From Muribaculaceae bacterium (lineage in GTDB: Bacteria; Bacteroidota; Bacteroidia; Bacteroidales; Muribaculaceae), in the NCBI GenBank assembly GCA_017620885.1, contig JAGAUF010000105.1, forward strand, positions 1-56,543: a stretch of DNA of 56,543 nt, written 5' to 3'. Position numbers and translations under genes: made by a program. Below, one piece after another: positions 42,286 through 49,902 of the stretch (positions within the stretch are counted from its first letter, which is position 1; each line of letters begins with the position of its first letter). The notes under the pieces were generated by a model. The model had not been told where the DNA came from and did not search any database. It saw only the letters and a program-made list of their open reading frames with translations.

Positions 42286-44004
42286 TCAGTGATTGATTTT
42301 AAGAATATCTTCCTCAAACGTATCCGGATTCAGGGCACGTTTTCTGAGCTTGGAGCGATATGTATATACCGTCGTTATCGAGCATCGCAGGAAGTCGGAA
42401 ATCTTCTCCGTGTCGGAGATGCCTATGCGTATCAGCGCGACGATGCGCAGCTCGGTGTTCAACCGTGCTCCACTTCGTATCACGATGCGACCATCTTCCC
42501 GAAGCAGACGATTTACGTTCTCTACGAAATTGGGATATATATTCAGAATCGCCTCGTCGAAATTGACATAGAAATCTCTCAGCGTCTTGTCGGCGATACT
42601 GTTGGAGTCAAGGCGTTTCAGAATGGCCTTGACGCTGCCTTGAACGGCAAGATTACGCAGCGAGGTATGGTAATGTTCGAGATTGCTGATGGTGATTGAA
42701 GAGAACTCCATAAAGAGGCCGGCATACTCCTCCTTCACACGGTCAGAGTTTTTAAGCTCTGCGTTTGCCACAGCGAGCTCGTCATTGACCCGGCGCAGCT
42801 GGCTGGAAACCTCCTTCAATTCTACATTGTTGCGCCGTATGATACGGTTGGCGCGATTGGTGCGACGCATTTGCCGCAAGGTCAGCACAATAAAAATTGT
42901 AAGCCCCAAAGCCAGTGCCACCGTAAGAATCAGCAACCATTCGAGACGCGACTGCAGCTGGCTCTGTTTGGCATTGTAAGCATCGTCGATGACGGGAAGC
43001 ATACGGCTTGACTGCGCTGTGCGCATACGTGCAGCGTAAAAATTGGCGTCTTCAAAACTCTTCTTCAAATATTTATTTGCGCGCACGATATCGCCGTCGT
43101 AGAAGAGCACCGTAGAGAGTTCACGAAACGACATATTCTCCTTTACAACGGCGCGTGTGTCGCTGATAGCGCTTAACGTGAGATATCGCTTGAAATTTTC
43201 GGAATCATTTTTCCTCTTATACCCGTATGCAATAATAGATGCAATGATCGAATAGCTGCGCGTGCCGGATTGAAACTCTTTCAGATGCGATTTCAGCAAT
43301 GCTATGGTAGAGTCGATATTGCCGTGAACGATCTGCTCGTTAGCCTCCAGAACGATATAATTGAACGATGAAGGAGACGCCACGGCATTGACCGAGTCCG
43401 TATAGAGCGACCGCAATGCATTGGTATTTTTGGAGCGTATCGAATCATTGTTATATTCGCTGATATACTGATAAAGGGTACAGAATACCGAGTAATAATT
43501 TTCCATCAGGGAGGAATCCACGCCACTGCGTTTAAGATTATCGAGGATGTCCTGCGCCTCGGCGAAGAGCCCGGCGTGCGACATAACGTCGGCCCGGCGT
43601 ATATGAAGACGCTGCACCTGCAGTGAATCGCCGAGCAAGTGTGCAAGGCTCATTGCACGGTCGATATAATAGAGGGCGGAGTCGCTCACGTATGATTCAT
43701 ACTCGTCAATCAGCTGACCGGCTAATGTCATACGGTCGGTAGGCGAAGCGGCCCTGACATACTTATCGCGCACGTAGCCGATGCGCTGCTCCTTTTCTGC
43801 CTGATAGACGTGACTCTTCTCCAGTTCACTGTCAAGCTGTGCATAGAGCGTCTCAAGTCCGTCGTCTCGCACGTTCCTCTCCGAACAGCCGGCCAATAGC
43901 GCCGGAAGAACCGTAACTGCCATCATCACGGCACAAGCGTAGCATACTCTGCGCTTGGCACGCACTTCCACTCTCCGCATTATCTTAAATAATCGCATAC
44001 TCAT
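42286..44004 (-). CDS. Second SusR/DUF6377-type membrane regulator (572 aa), with lipobox-like N-terminus
   Basis: Same plan as the protein at 30087-31745: a hydrophobic N-terminus, helical TPR-like sensor (~45-340), TM helix (~350-375, LLILTVALALGLTIFIVLTL), then a coiled coil (~382-425) and a C-terminal helix-turn-helix (ELRIVALIRIGISDTE, then TTVYTYRSKLRKRA, ~515-560). The N-terminus has a lipobox-like LLAGC (Cys40) after a basic stretch, so it may be lipid-anchored as well as membrane-spanning; this is odd for a regulator. It lies 371 bp upstream of susC on the same strand, the place of susR in other starch loci, and is the more likely direct activator. Confidence 0.82.
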   Translation of the reverse strand: MSMRLFKIMRRVEVRAKRRVCYACAVMMAVTVLPALLAGCSERNVRDDGLETLYAQLDSELEKSHVYQAEKEQRIGYVRDKYVRAASPTDRMTLAGQLIDEYESYVSDSALYYIDRAMSLAHLLGDSLQVQRLHIRRADVMSHAGLFAEAQDILDNLKRSGVDSSLMENYYSVFCTLYQYISEYNNDSIRSKNTNALRSLYTDSVNAVASPSSFNYIVLEANEQIVHGNIDSTIALLKSHLKEFQSGTRSYSIIASIIAYGYKRKNDSENFKRYLTLSAISDTRAVVKENMSFRELSTVLFYDGDIVRANKYLKKSFEDANFYAARMRTAQSSRMLPVIDDAYNAKQSQLQSRLEWLLILTVALALGLTIFIVLTLRQMRRTNRANRIIRRNNVELKEVSSQLRRVNDELAVANAELKNSDRVKEEYAGLFMEFSSITISNLEHYHTSLRNLAVQGSVKAILKRLDSNSIADKTLRDFYVNFDEAILNIYPNFVENVNRLLREDGRIVIRSGARLNTELRIVALIRIGISDTEKISDFLRCSITTVYTYRSKLRKRALNPDTFEEDILKINH

Positions 44005-44102
44005 TCTTGTGGAATCGGGTTCACACTATTGAAACATTCCCGTCGGCGAGAACATTTCACGTTATTGGAGCAGTAGGATACCTTTTAGGCACTTAACATC
44101 AG

Positions 44103-44134
44103 CAAAATTAATAAATTTTCCATTCCCTACCAAT
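44103..44134 (-). promoter_or_regulatory. Promoter of the upstream SusR-like gene
   Basis: Minus strand: ATTG-N20-TAATTTTG, start point ~90 nt before the ATG. Confidence 0.65.
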
Positions 44135-44220
44135 ATCTACCCCTAATTTTTCGCATTATTCAACAGTCCAAACTATTCCAATCTTGCAAACATTGGAATA
44201 GTTTAATAAAGTTTGCTTAT

Positions 44221-44274
44221 TCGGAGTTCTCGGAGTACTCGGAGTACTCGGAGATCTCGGAGTGCTCGGAGCAC
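44221..44274 (+). repeat. 9-bp tandem repeat, six units of TCGGAGNNC
   Basis: Units TCGGAGTTC, TCGGAGTAC (twice), TCGGAGATC, TCGGAGTGC and TCGGAGCAC run head to tail in noncoding DNA between the divergent regulator and aspA. The core TCGGAG is fixed; the last three bases vary. It shares its core with the array at 198-224 on the other strand. Confidence 0.8.
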
Positions 44275-44348
44275 TTCTAATCCTGACTATTTTTCGGGGA
44301 AGTGAAATTTTAAATGGCTATTTTCGTGTGAAATAGAAAAAAATTTGC

Positions 44349-44356
44349 TAACTTTG
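44349..44356 (+). promoter_or_regulatory. -7 box of the aspA promoter
   Basis: TAACTTTG matches TAnnTTTG; the -33 region is weak. The start would be ~30 nt before the ATG. Confidence 0.5.
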
Positions 44357-44393
44357 CCGGATAAATCAAAAACCAGAAAAACGATATATTGAA

Positions 44394-45815
44394 ATGAGCA
44401 CTGAATTCAGAACGGAAAGCGACCTCCTCGGAGCTCGTGAAATTCCGGAATGCGCCCTTTACGGAGTGCAGACTCTTCGCGGAATTGAGAATTTCGGAAT
44501 TTCCAAATTCCATCTCAATGAATATCCCCTCTTCATCAAAGGTCTCGCCATCACAAAGATGGCAGCTGCAGATGCCAACCATCAGCTTGGTCTGCTCACC
44601 GACGAGCAGTTCAAAGGCATCACGCAGGCTTGTCAGGAAATCATCGACGGTCAGCACCACGATCAGTTCCCTATCGACATGATTCAGGGTGGCGCCGGCA
44701 CGACGACCAATATGAACGCCAATGAGGTGATCGCCAACCGTGCCCTCGAAATCATGGGCCACAAGCGCGGCGAATATAAATATTGCTCCCCTAACGACCA
44801 CGTAAACTGCGCACAGTCGACCAACGACGCTTATCCTTGCGCAATCCACATCGGTATGTGGTATGAGAACGAACGCCTCATCAAGCACTATCGCGTGCTT
44901 ATCGACGCTTTCCGCAAGAAAGCTGAGGAATTCAAGAATGTAATCAAGATGGGTCGTACGCAGCTTGAAGACGCTGTCCCCATGACTCTCGGCCAGACGT
45001 TCAGCGGTTTCGCCGCTATCCTTGAGGATGAGATCAAGCACCTCAACGAGGCTGCAGCCGACTTCCTCACCGTCAATATGGGCGCTACGGCTATAGGTAC
45101 AGGTATCTGCGCTGAACCAGGATACGCTGAGAAATGCGTTGCTGCTCTCTGCAAAATCACCGGTCTTCAGTTCAAGCTCGCCGACGACCTCGTAGGCGCA
45201 ACATCCGATACTTCCTGCCTCGTAGGATACGCTGCCGCTATGAAGCGCGTCTGCGTTAAGATGAACAAGATCTGCAACGACCTCCGTCTGCTTGCTTCCG
45301 GTCCCCGCTGCGGTCTCGGCGAATTCAACCTCCCCGCTATGCAGCCCGGTAGCTCTATTATGCCCGGTAAGGTTAATCCCGTTATCCCTGAGGTAATGAA
45401 CCAGATTTGCTACAAGGTTATGGGTAACGAGGCTTGCGTAACAATGGCCGGCGACGCTGCTCAGATGGAGCTCAACGCTATGGAACCCGTTATGGCACAG
45501 TGCGACTTTGAATCCGTAGACCTCCTTATCAACGGCTTCGAGACGCTTCGCACGCGCTGCATCGAGGGAATCACGGCGAATGTAGAGAAATGCCGCTCCA
45601 ACGTTCTCAACAGCATCGGCGTTGTAACCGCTCTCAACCCCGTTATCGGCTACAAGAACTCGACGAAGATCGCTAAAGAGGCTCTCGAAACGGGACGCAG
45701 CGTCTACGACCTCGTCCTTGAGCACGGCATCCTCACGAAGGAAGACCTTGACACGATCCTTCTCCCCGAGAACATGATCAAGCCCGTCAAGCTCGACATC
45801 AAGCCCCTCAAGTAA
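44394..45815 (+). CDS. aspA: Aspartate ammonia-lyase
   Basis: Deaminates L-aspartate to fumarate and ammonia, feeding anaerobic fumarate reduction. The 473-aa length fits AspA (~470). The family signature GSSIMPGKVNP is at ~residues 318-328; the first conserved region GRTQLEDAVPMTLGQ is near 185 and the second TNMNANEVIANRA near 102. The codon pattern is strongly biased, which produces a long antisense ORF on the minus strand (44310-45725) that is not a gene. It is a single-gene unit with its own promoter and a strong terminator. Confidence 0.97.
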   Translation: MSTEFRTESDLLGAREIPECALYGVQTLRGIENFGISKFHLNEYPLFIKGLAITKMAAADANHQLGLLTDEQFKGITQACQEIIDGQHHDQFPIDMIQGGAGTTTNMNANEVIANRALEIMGHKRGEYKYCSPNDHVNCAQSTNDAYPCAIHIGMWYENERLIKHYRVLIDAFRKKAEEFKNVIKMGRTQLEDAVPMTLGQTFSGFAAILEDEIKHLNEAAADFLTVNMGATAIGTGICAEPGYAEKCVAALCKITGLQFKLADDLVGATSDTSCLVGYAAAMKRVCVKMNKICNDLRLLASGPRCGLGEFNLPAMQPGSSIMPGKVNPVIPEVMNQICYKVMGNEACVTMAGDAAQMELNAMEPVMAQCDFESVDLLINGFETLRTRCIEGITANVEKCRSNVLNSIGVVTALNPVIGYKNSTKIAKEALETGRSVYDLVLEHGILTKEDLDTILLPENMIKPVKLDIKPLK

Positions 45816-45841
45816 TCCTCACATCAGAATTGAAAAAGCCA

Positions 45842-45878
45842 AGAGGCGCACAGGATTGTTCCTGTGCGCCTCTCTTTT
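45842..45878 (+). terminator. Intrinsic terminator of aspA
   Basis: Perfect 14-bp stem AGAGGCGCACAGGA/TCCTGTGCGCCTCT with a 4-nt loop, then CTTTT. Confidence 0.9.
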
Positions 45879-45995
45879 ACCGTCTGGCTCCCGTTCTTCC
45901 TCCCGGAGAGCAAGTATCAATGGCATCTAATGCCATTGCCATATTAACGCGAGTTCGGGATAACGATAGCTCAATGCGACTGACGTTTAACGATT

Positions 45996-46073
45996 TTATC
46001 GTACCGGTTCTAAATAAGGATAAGATTGTGAAATGCACAGAAGCGCTCCACATATCTTCGCAATCTTTTTCAT
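45996..46073 (-). pseudogene. 5' stub of a secreted-protein gene (25 codons)
   Basis: Just downstream of a consensus leftward promoter (46099-46130) is an ATG followed by MKKIAKICGALLCISQ, a good signal-peptide start with K-K and a hydrophobic core. The frame stops after 25 codons at 45996. The frame shifted by one (beginning near FTILSLFRTGTIKSL) stays open for a further ~50 codons to about 45890. It looks like the truncated, frameshifted beginning of an exported protein, although a genuine tiny peptide cannot be excluded. Confidence 0.45.
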
Positions 46074-46098
46074 AGTTTTGTTTTTAATCAATATTATG

Positions 46099-46130
46099 CA
46101 AAGTTATAAAACAAACTGCAACAAAACAAA
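46099..46130 (-). promoter_or_regulatory. Leftward promoter before the signal-peptide stub
   Basis: Minus strand: TTTG-N20-TAACTTTG, a full consensus match, with the start ~18 nt before the stub's ATG. Confidence 0.65.
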
Positions 46131-46137
46131 CACCTCG

Positions 46138-46329
46138 TCAATTATTTTTCATTTTTACTACCGAATGTATTGCCATGAAGTCTCCGGCGCCCGACTGACT
46201 TCGGAAGCCGCCGCTCCGTTTCTGCTTCACCTTCAGGATTCTTATCCCTCCTTCCGAAGCATTGTTGTGAGAAGGCACCCGTGGGTCTTTGAGGAAGTGG
46301 AACATATAGTCTCTTATCCCGGACTCGCA
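46138..46329 (-). pseudogene. IS66-like transposase C-terminal remnant
   Basis: On the minus strand the frame ending TGA at 46138 encodes GIRDYMFHFLKDPRVPSH, then NNASEGGIRILKVKQKRSGG and FRSQSGAGDFMAIHSVVK. The pattern 'D-x-x-V-P-x-x-NNA-S/A-E-x-x-IR-x-x-K-V-x-x-K-x-SG-x-F-R-S-x-x-GA' is the C-terminal catalytic end of IS66-family DDE transposases, including the last Glu. Only 63 codons remain; a stop lies directly upstream and no inverted repeats were found. The 62-codon ORF in the neighbouring frame is spurious. Confidence 0.6.
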
Positions 46330-46345
46330 TTATTACATTCCGGTG

Positions 46346-46825
46346 CTACGATTTGCATTTTCCGACGGGAGGCTCTGTCAGTGTGACACGCACCACTGCG
46401 GTGCGCTCCAGACTGCGTTTTACAGCGGAATCGAAATGAGACATATATTTCGGAAGAAAACGCTCGCAAATTATCCTCAGCGCCTCGATTTTTTCAGCGT
46501 CATCCGAAAGGATTTCCGCACGACCAAGGGCCACAGCCGACTGATAATGCTCTGTAAAATTCTGTTTCTTCTCCTCGAATTTCGGCGTGCATCTGCTCAC
46601 AGCTGAAAGGCTGACAATAGGAAAGGCTCTGATGCAGTCAAGTTTTTCACCCTCGACGGCGCAATGGAAATAAAATGAGCGTCCGGCGCGCGCCATCGAA
46701 AGCGGAAGTGCGTAAGGGGTACCGTCGGGGCGCACCATACTGAGCATCACAAATGGAGCGCGGTCGAAAACCGCCATAGCCCAATCCTCGTCGCGCCGAG
46801 ATTCGATTCTTCTCATTTGTCTCAT
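46346..46825 (-). CDS. Pyridoxamine 5'-phosphate oxidase-like flavoprotein (NimA-related)
   Basis: A 159-aa FMN-binding split-barrel protein. Features are the start MRRIESRRDEDWAMAVFDRA, the strand VMLSMVRPDGTPYALPLSMA (~28-47) which binds FMN, SFYFHCAVEGEKLDCIRAFP (~50-69) and YQSAVALGRAEIL (~95). This is the layout of the Nim-type 5-nitroimidazole reductases common in Bacteroidales; whether this one reduces nitroimidazoles cannot be told from sequence. It lies between transposase debris and a nitroreductase remnant, a possible sign of local rearrangement. Confidence 0.88.
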   Translation of the reverse strand: MRQMRRIESRRDEDWAMAVFDRAPFVMLSMVRPDGTPYALPLSMARAGRSFYFHCAVEGEKLDCIRAFPIVSLSAVSRCTPKFEEKKQNFTEHYQSAVALGRAEILSDDAEKIEALRIICERFLPKYMSHFDSAVKRSLERTAVVRVTLTEPPVGKCKS

Positions 46826-46865
46826 ACTTCAGATTTTTGCAAATCAATGAAAATGATAAAGGATT

Positions 46866-46937
46866 CTACATCTTGGCGACAATCAGCTCCGAGAGGGGGC
46901 GTTTCATCAATTCTTCCAATATGTCAAAATCCACCAT
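46866..46937 (-). pseudogene. Internally deleted nitroreductase remnant (23 codons)
   Basis: The ATG at 46937 opens a 23-codon frame. Its first 13 residues, MVDFDILEELMKR, match the start of the nitroreductase at 47813-48409 (MVNFDILEELMKR). The next residues, PLSELIVAK, match that protein's end (PLSELIVSK). Nucleotide identity is also clear on both sides. In the intact gene the sequence KR occurs at both breakpoints, so ~175 codons were lost between two short direct repeats. The product cannot be an enzyme. Confidence 0.8.
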
Positions 46938-47018
46938 AATCAATAATTTTAACAAGCTCATAGAGCCGCAATTTCTATGTCAGACAATCCGTCTCTCCCA
47001 CCGAACATCATTAATCTC

Positions 47019-47726
47019 TTATCGATGATATTTACGGTACAATTCTTCGTTGCTGACGGTAAATATGACTTTCGGCTCAAGCGGTCCGCAATCGTCAGTA
47101 TAAAAGTGCGAAATCTCCATACTGCTTCCGGACTCAAGTGTCCTCCCTTTCTTCGTGACGGTTTCAGACATCAGCGGAGGATCCGAATATAAATATTCAT
47201 ACTTGAACTGAACCTTGAAATCGCTGCCGTCGACTGCCGTGGGGTTGTTATTTCTCAACGTTATTCTGCAATCTCCGGAGTTGTTTTCATCCGGTTCGCC
47301 CACAGCTTCCCATTCGCCGAATTTCATATTGCGTCTGAATTGCCGCGCAAAACGATCGATTTCTTCTTTTGTCGGCTCCAAAGTCTCCGAGGGAACGGCC
47401 GCCGCCGCTTCCTCTTTCACGACGGTGCTGTCGCCGTATTCCGTAGCATCCTCGGCGACCTCTGCGGAGTTTCCGCCAAATACTGCAATTATGATCGCGC
47501 CAAGCACAATTGCCGCCGCAATTATTGATGCGACAATAATTGCTTTGGATGAAGAGCCGTTACGGGAAGACTGATTGCCCGGCAGGAAGGGGGGCGGAGG
47601 AGGCGTCTGTCCCCGACAATTGCCTGACCGGTATGGCGATTCGCCGTAATGCGGATTCTGATTGTGCGGTGTTCCACAGCGGTGTTGAGTTTCTGAACCG
47701 CAATCGTTGGAGTTAAAACCTGCCAT
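47019..47726 (-). CDS. Membrane-anchored hypothetical protein with Pro-rich N-terminus (235 aa)
   Basis: No family recognised. Residues 1-60 are polar, rich in Asn, Gly and Cys, and end in a PPPPP run. A single TM helix follows at ~63-85 (AIIVASIIAAAIVLGAIIIAVF). The acidic linker ~88-115 leads to a C-terminal domain (~118-235) with FARQFRRNMKFGEWEAVGE and the beta-rich stretch CRITLRNNNPTAVDGSDF, then KVQFKYEYL, an FxxEVxL/Ig-like pattern for an extracytoplasmic domain. A cytosolic N-terminus and outside C-terminus are likely. Own promoter at 47751-47781. Confidence 0.75.
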   Translation of the reverse strand: MAGFNSNDCGSETQHRCGTPHNQNPHYGESPYRSGNCRGQTPPPPPFLPGNQSSRNGSSSKAIIVASIIAAAIVLGAIIIAVFGGNSAEVAEDATEYGDSTVVKEEAAAAVPSETLEPTKEEIDRFARQFRRNMKFGEWEAVGEPDENNSGDCRITLRNNNPTAVDGSDFKVQFKYEYLYSDPPLMSETVTKKGRTLESGSSMEISHFYTDDCGPLEPKVIFTVSNEELYRKYHR

Positions 47727-47750
47727 AACTTTTGCAATAATAATTTATTG

Positions 47751-47781
47751 CAAAAGTACTCAAAATTATTCAAAAAGCAAA
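47751..47781 (-). promoter_or_regulatory. Promoter of the 235-aa membrane protein gene
   Basis: Minus strand: TTTG-N19-TACTTTTG. Confidence 0.7.
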
Positions 47782-47812
47782 ATCCGGAATCCGCTATTCC
47801 GCTGGAGCCGAT

Positions 47813-48409
47813 CTACGGCTTGCTGACAATCAGTTCGGAAAGCGGACGTTTGGGCACGTGATGAACGCCGTCGGCAGTACGGTAATATTTGATATCGGCG
47901 TCGGGAGTACCGTCAGTGGGTTCGACAACAACTTTCTCAACGGGACTTCCGATGGCTACGACATAGCGCGGTTCGAGCCCCTCCGGGATAGCGAGGGCAT
48001 CACGCAGCTTTGCCGGATCAAACGCCTTGATAATACAGCAACCGAGGCCCTCCGTAGTGGCTCCGAGGGTGATAGTCTGAAGCTGCAGACCGTCGTCGCA
48101 GAGGCAGTCTTTGCCATAGCGCGTATCGAGACATTGCACGAGGTAGGCCGTAGGACGTTCGCCGGGCTTCGGACCGTCCCAGTCAGGGAGATAGCCGGCC
48201 CATTTCAACAGCGGAAAAACTTTTTCGCACTCCTCTTTGCTCATTACGAGACGATAGCGCAAAGGCTGCATATTACGTCCTGAAGCACAATAGCGCGTCA
48301 GCTCCACAAGACGCGAAAGTGTAGATTCGTGAACGGGGAATGATTCGTCGAAACGGCGCACACTGCGATCGCGTTTCATCAATTCTTCCAATATATCGAA
48401 GTTTACCAT
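47813..48409 (-). CDS. Nitroreductase family protein
   Basis: FMN-dependent NAD(P)H oxidoreductase, 198 aa. The N-terminal RSVRRFDESFPV (~16-27) binds the FMN phosphate, RYCASGRNMQPLRYRLV (~40-56) is the second flavin contact, and GLGCCIIKAFDPAKL (~120-135) and PRYVVAIGSPVEKVVVEP (~147-164) are conserved later elements. The substrate is unknown. A near-deleted second copy of the gene lies at 46866-46937. A weak -7 box lies near 48449. Confidence 0.92.
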   Translation of the reverse strand: MVNFDILEELMKRDRSVRRFDESFPVHESTLSRLVELTRYCASGRNMQPLRYRLVMSKEECEKVFPLLKWAGYLPDWDGPKPGERPTAYLVQCLDTRYGKDCLCDDGLQLQTITLGATTEGLGCCIIKAFDPAKLRDALAIPEGLEPRYVVAIGSPVEKVVVEPTDGTPDADIKYYRTADGVHHVPKRPLSELIVSKP

Positions 48410-48489
48410 CTATTATTTGATTTATTATTCATCTTAATAACAATTATCCGGCGCAAACGTTTATAAGAGCCGGCCCGATAATAAAGCAA

Positions 48490-48522
48490 ACGTCCCGGAA
48501 TGACCGGGACGTCGATTTTTTA
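48490..48522. terminator. Terminator after the DUF4925-like lipoprotein gene
   Basis: Perfect 9-bp stem ACGTCCCGG/CCGGGACGT with a 5-nt loop. One side continues CGATTTTTTA (plus strand) and the other TTTGCTTTATTA (minus strand). Confidence 0.7.
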
Positions 48523-48561
48523 TAAATTGCAACCGTTCAGACGGCTTGCATCAGAAAGCGT

Positions 48562-49776
48562 TTATTCCTTTACGAGGTTGATACCTACTTCGAGAACAGT
48601 AGTCTTCTCGATTACTTCGGGAACAGACTTAAGGATGTCGGGGAGGAAAGCGGCAAACATACCCATGCTGGGATCTGCGCTTACCATCTCAACAAGCTGA
48701 TTGATAAGTTCTTCATTTTCCAAGAGGGGTGAAATCTGCTTGAGCAGGGGAAGAAGAGTCTCCGTGCCGAGGTAAACGGTAAGATTTTTGCCGTCAGCCT
48801 TGTAGCTCATAGGCACACCGTCGCTCAACATAGGAGCAAGCTGCGCGATAGCGTTGCCGAAGAGGTTGGAGAAATCGATGTTGAGATCCGCACGGGTCCT
48901 CGTTGCGTCAGCAACTGCGATGGCATTGGGATTGAGGAAGAAGAGCATCGAGTTGCTGCCGGTCAGAACGTACTGGGCAAGGTTGGCAGGACTCGTCACG
49001 ACGGGAGCTTTGGGGTCGGCGATATCTTCCTTGATTTTTGCGATAACATCGCCGGTTTTGGCGAAGCTGACGCCCTGAAGAGCCTCGTTGAGAGCCTGCG
49101 GAACGGTGAGCTGATTGTCATTGAGCAGCGGCATAACCATTACGAGCGAGAGAAGCACTTTGGGAGGTACGGGAGAACCTAAGAGGTTGATGCCTGCACC
49201 GCTTTCCCAGTTGATATAAATCGGGTTAGCGAGCACACCGCCATAGTTTTCACTGTTAGTGTCTTCGTCGATGGCGAAGGGGAGCGTCTTGTAGTCGCCG
49301 ACGATGCTCGGGTTCTTCAGAAGCACGTCGGTGAAGTTAAGGATGAGGTTCTCTTTGGTTATCTCACCGTTGTAGTTGAATGTGCAATACTGCGTTTCGT
49401 ATGAACCGGAGAATGAAGCGTGATCTTCGGTAACGTCCGTCAATCTAACGGGGAGTACGAGTTCTTTTGAACCGGGGATAACGCCGGGACCGGCGAGCTT
49501 GTAGCTGTCAAGACCCTCAATACCCATACCTTCAATACCGGGAATCATCTCAAGATCGAACTCGGTTGTTACAGTCAGTGTAGCTACGGTATTGTCAGCG
49601 CCGGGAGTATATTTCACAATACCACCGTACATCTGAGCATCGTTTACCATCATTGTGAGACCGGTCTTGTCGGTGAATGTGTTCTCTTCAAACACTCTCT
49701 GCTTAGGCTCGTCATCGCTGCAGGATGCGAGCGCGCCGACCATAAGTGCAGCGCAAAGGAGTTTTGTAATCTTCAT
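48562..49776 (-). CDS. DUF4925-like lipoprotein
   Basis: A 404-aa outer-membrane or periplasmic lipoprotein of unknown role. The lipobox is LASC (Cys19), followed by an SDDEP linker that may send it to the surface. Positions ~30-190 are beta-rich; ~195-360 carry long amphipathic helices with repeated 'PLL' phrases (LPLLKQISPLLENEEL, MPLLNDNQLTVPQAL). The pattern agrees with my recollection of the Bacteroidales DUF4925 family, but I could not test it. It is a single-gene unit with its own promoter. Confidence 0.75.
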   Translation of the reverse strand: MKITKLLCAALMVGALASCSDDEPKQRVFEENTFTDKTGLTMMVNDAQMYGGIVKYTPGADNTVATLTVTTEFDLEMIPGIEGMGIEGLDSYKLAGPGVIPGSKELVLPVRLTDVTEDHASFSGSYETQYCTFNYNGEITKENLILNFTDVLLKNPSIVGDYKTLPFAIDEDTNSENYGGVLANPIYINWESGAGINLLGSPVPPKVLLSLVMVMPLLNDNQLTVPQALNEALQGVSFAKTGDVIAKIKEDIADPKAPVVTSPANLAQYVLTGSNSMLFFLNPNAIAVADATRTRADLNIDFSNLFGNAIAQLAPMLSDGVPMSYKADGKNLTVYLGTETLLPLLKQISPLLENEELINQLVEMVSADPSMGMFAAFLPDILKSVPEVIEKTTVLEVGINLVKE

Positions 49777-49806
49777 ATTTACACTATTAATTTATGTTTC
49801 TGAGCG

Positions 49807-49838
49807 CAAAATTACTAAACAGACATAAATCCACCAAA
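49807..49838 (-). promoter_or_regulatory. Promoter of the DUF4925-like lipoprotein gene
   Basis: Minus strand: TTTG-N20-TAATTTTG, start ~35 nt before the ATG. Confidence 0.8.
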
Positions 49839-49902
49839 TAAAAGAGTACAAACTGCCACAAATATCCCTTTTGGGACATTTATTCTTTTTTTTACCACGA
49901 AA

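Noticed and set aside
44310-45725. 471-codon ORF on the minus strand opposite aspA
   Set aside because: Fully antisense to a well-conserved gene; its length follows from aspA's biased codon use, and its sequence resembles no family.
46142-46330. 62-codon minus-strand ORF
   Set aside because: Out of frame by one with the IS66-like reading; it has a start codon only by chance.
46033-46386. 117-codon plus-strand ORF
   Set aside because: It runs antisense through the transposase tail and the stub; the composition is not protein-like, and the minus strand explains the sequence better.
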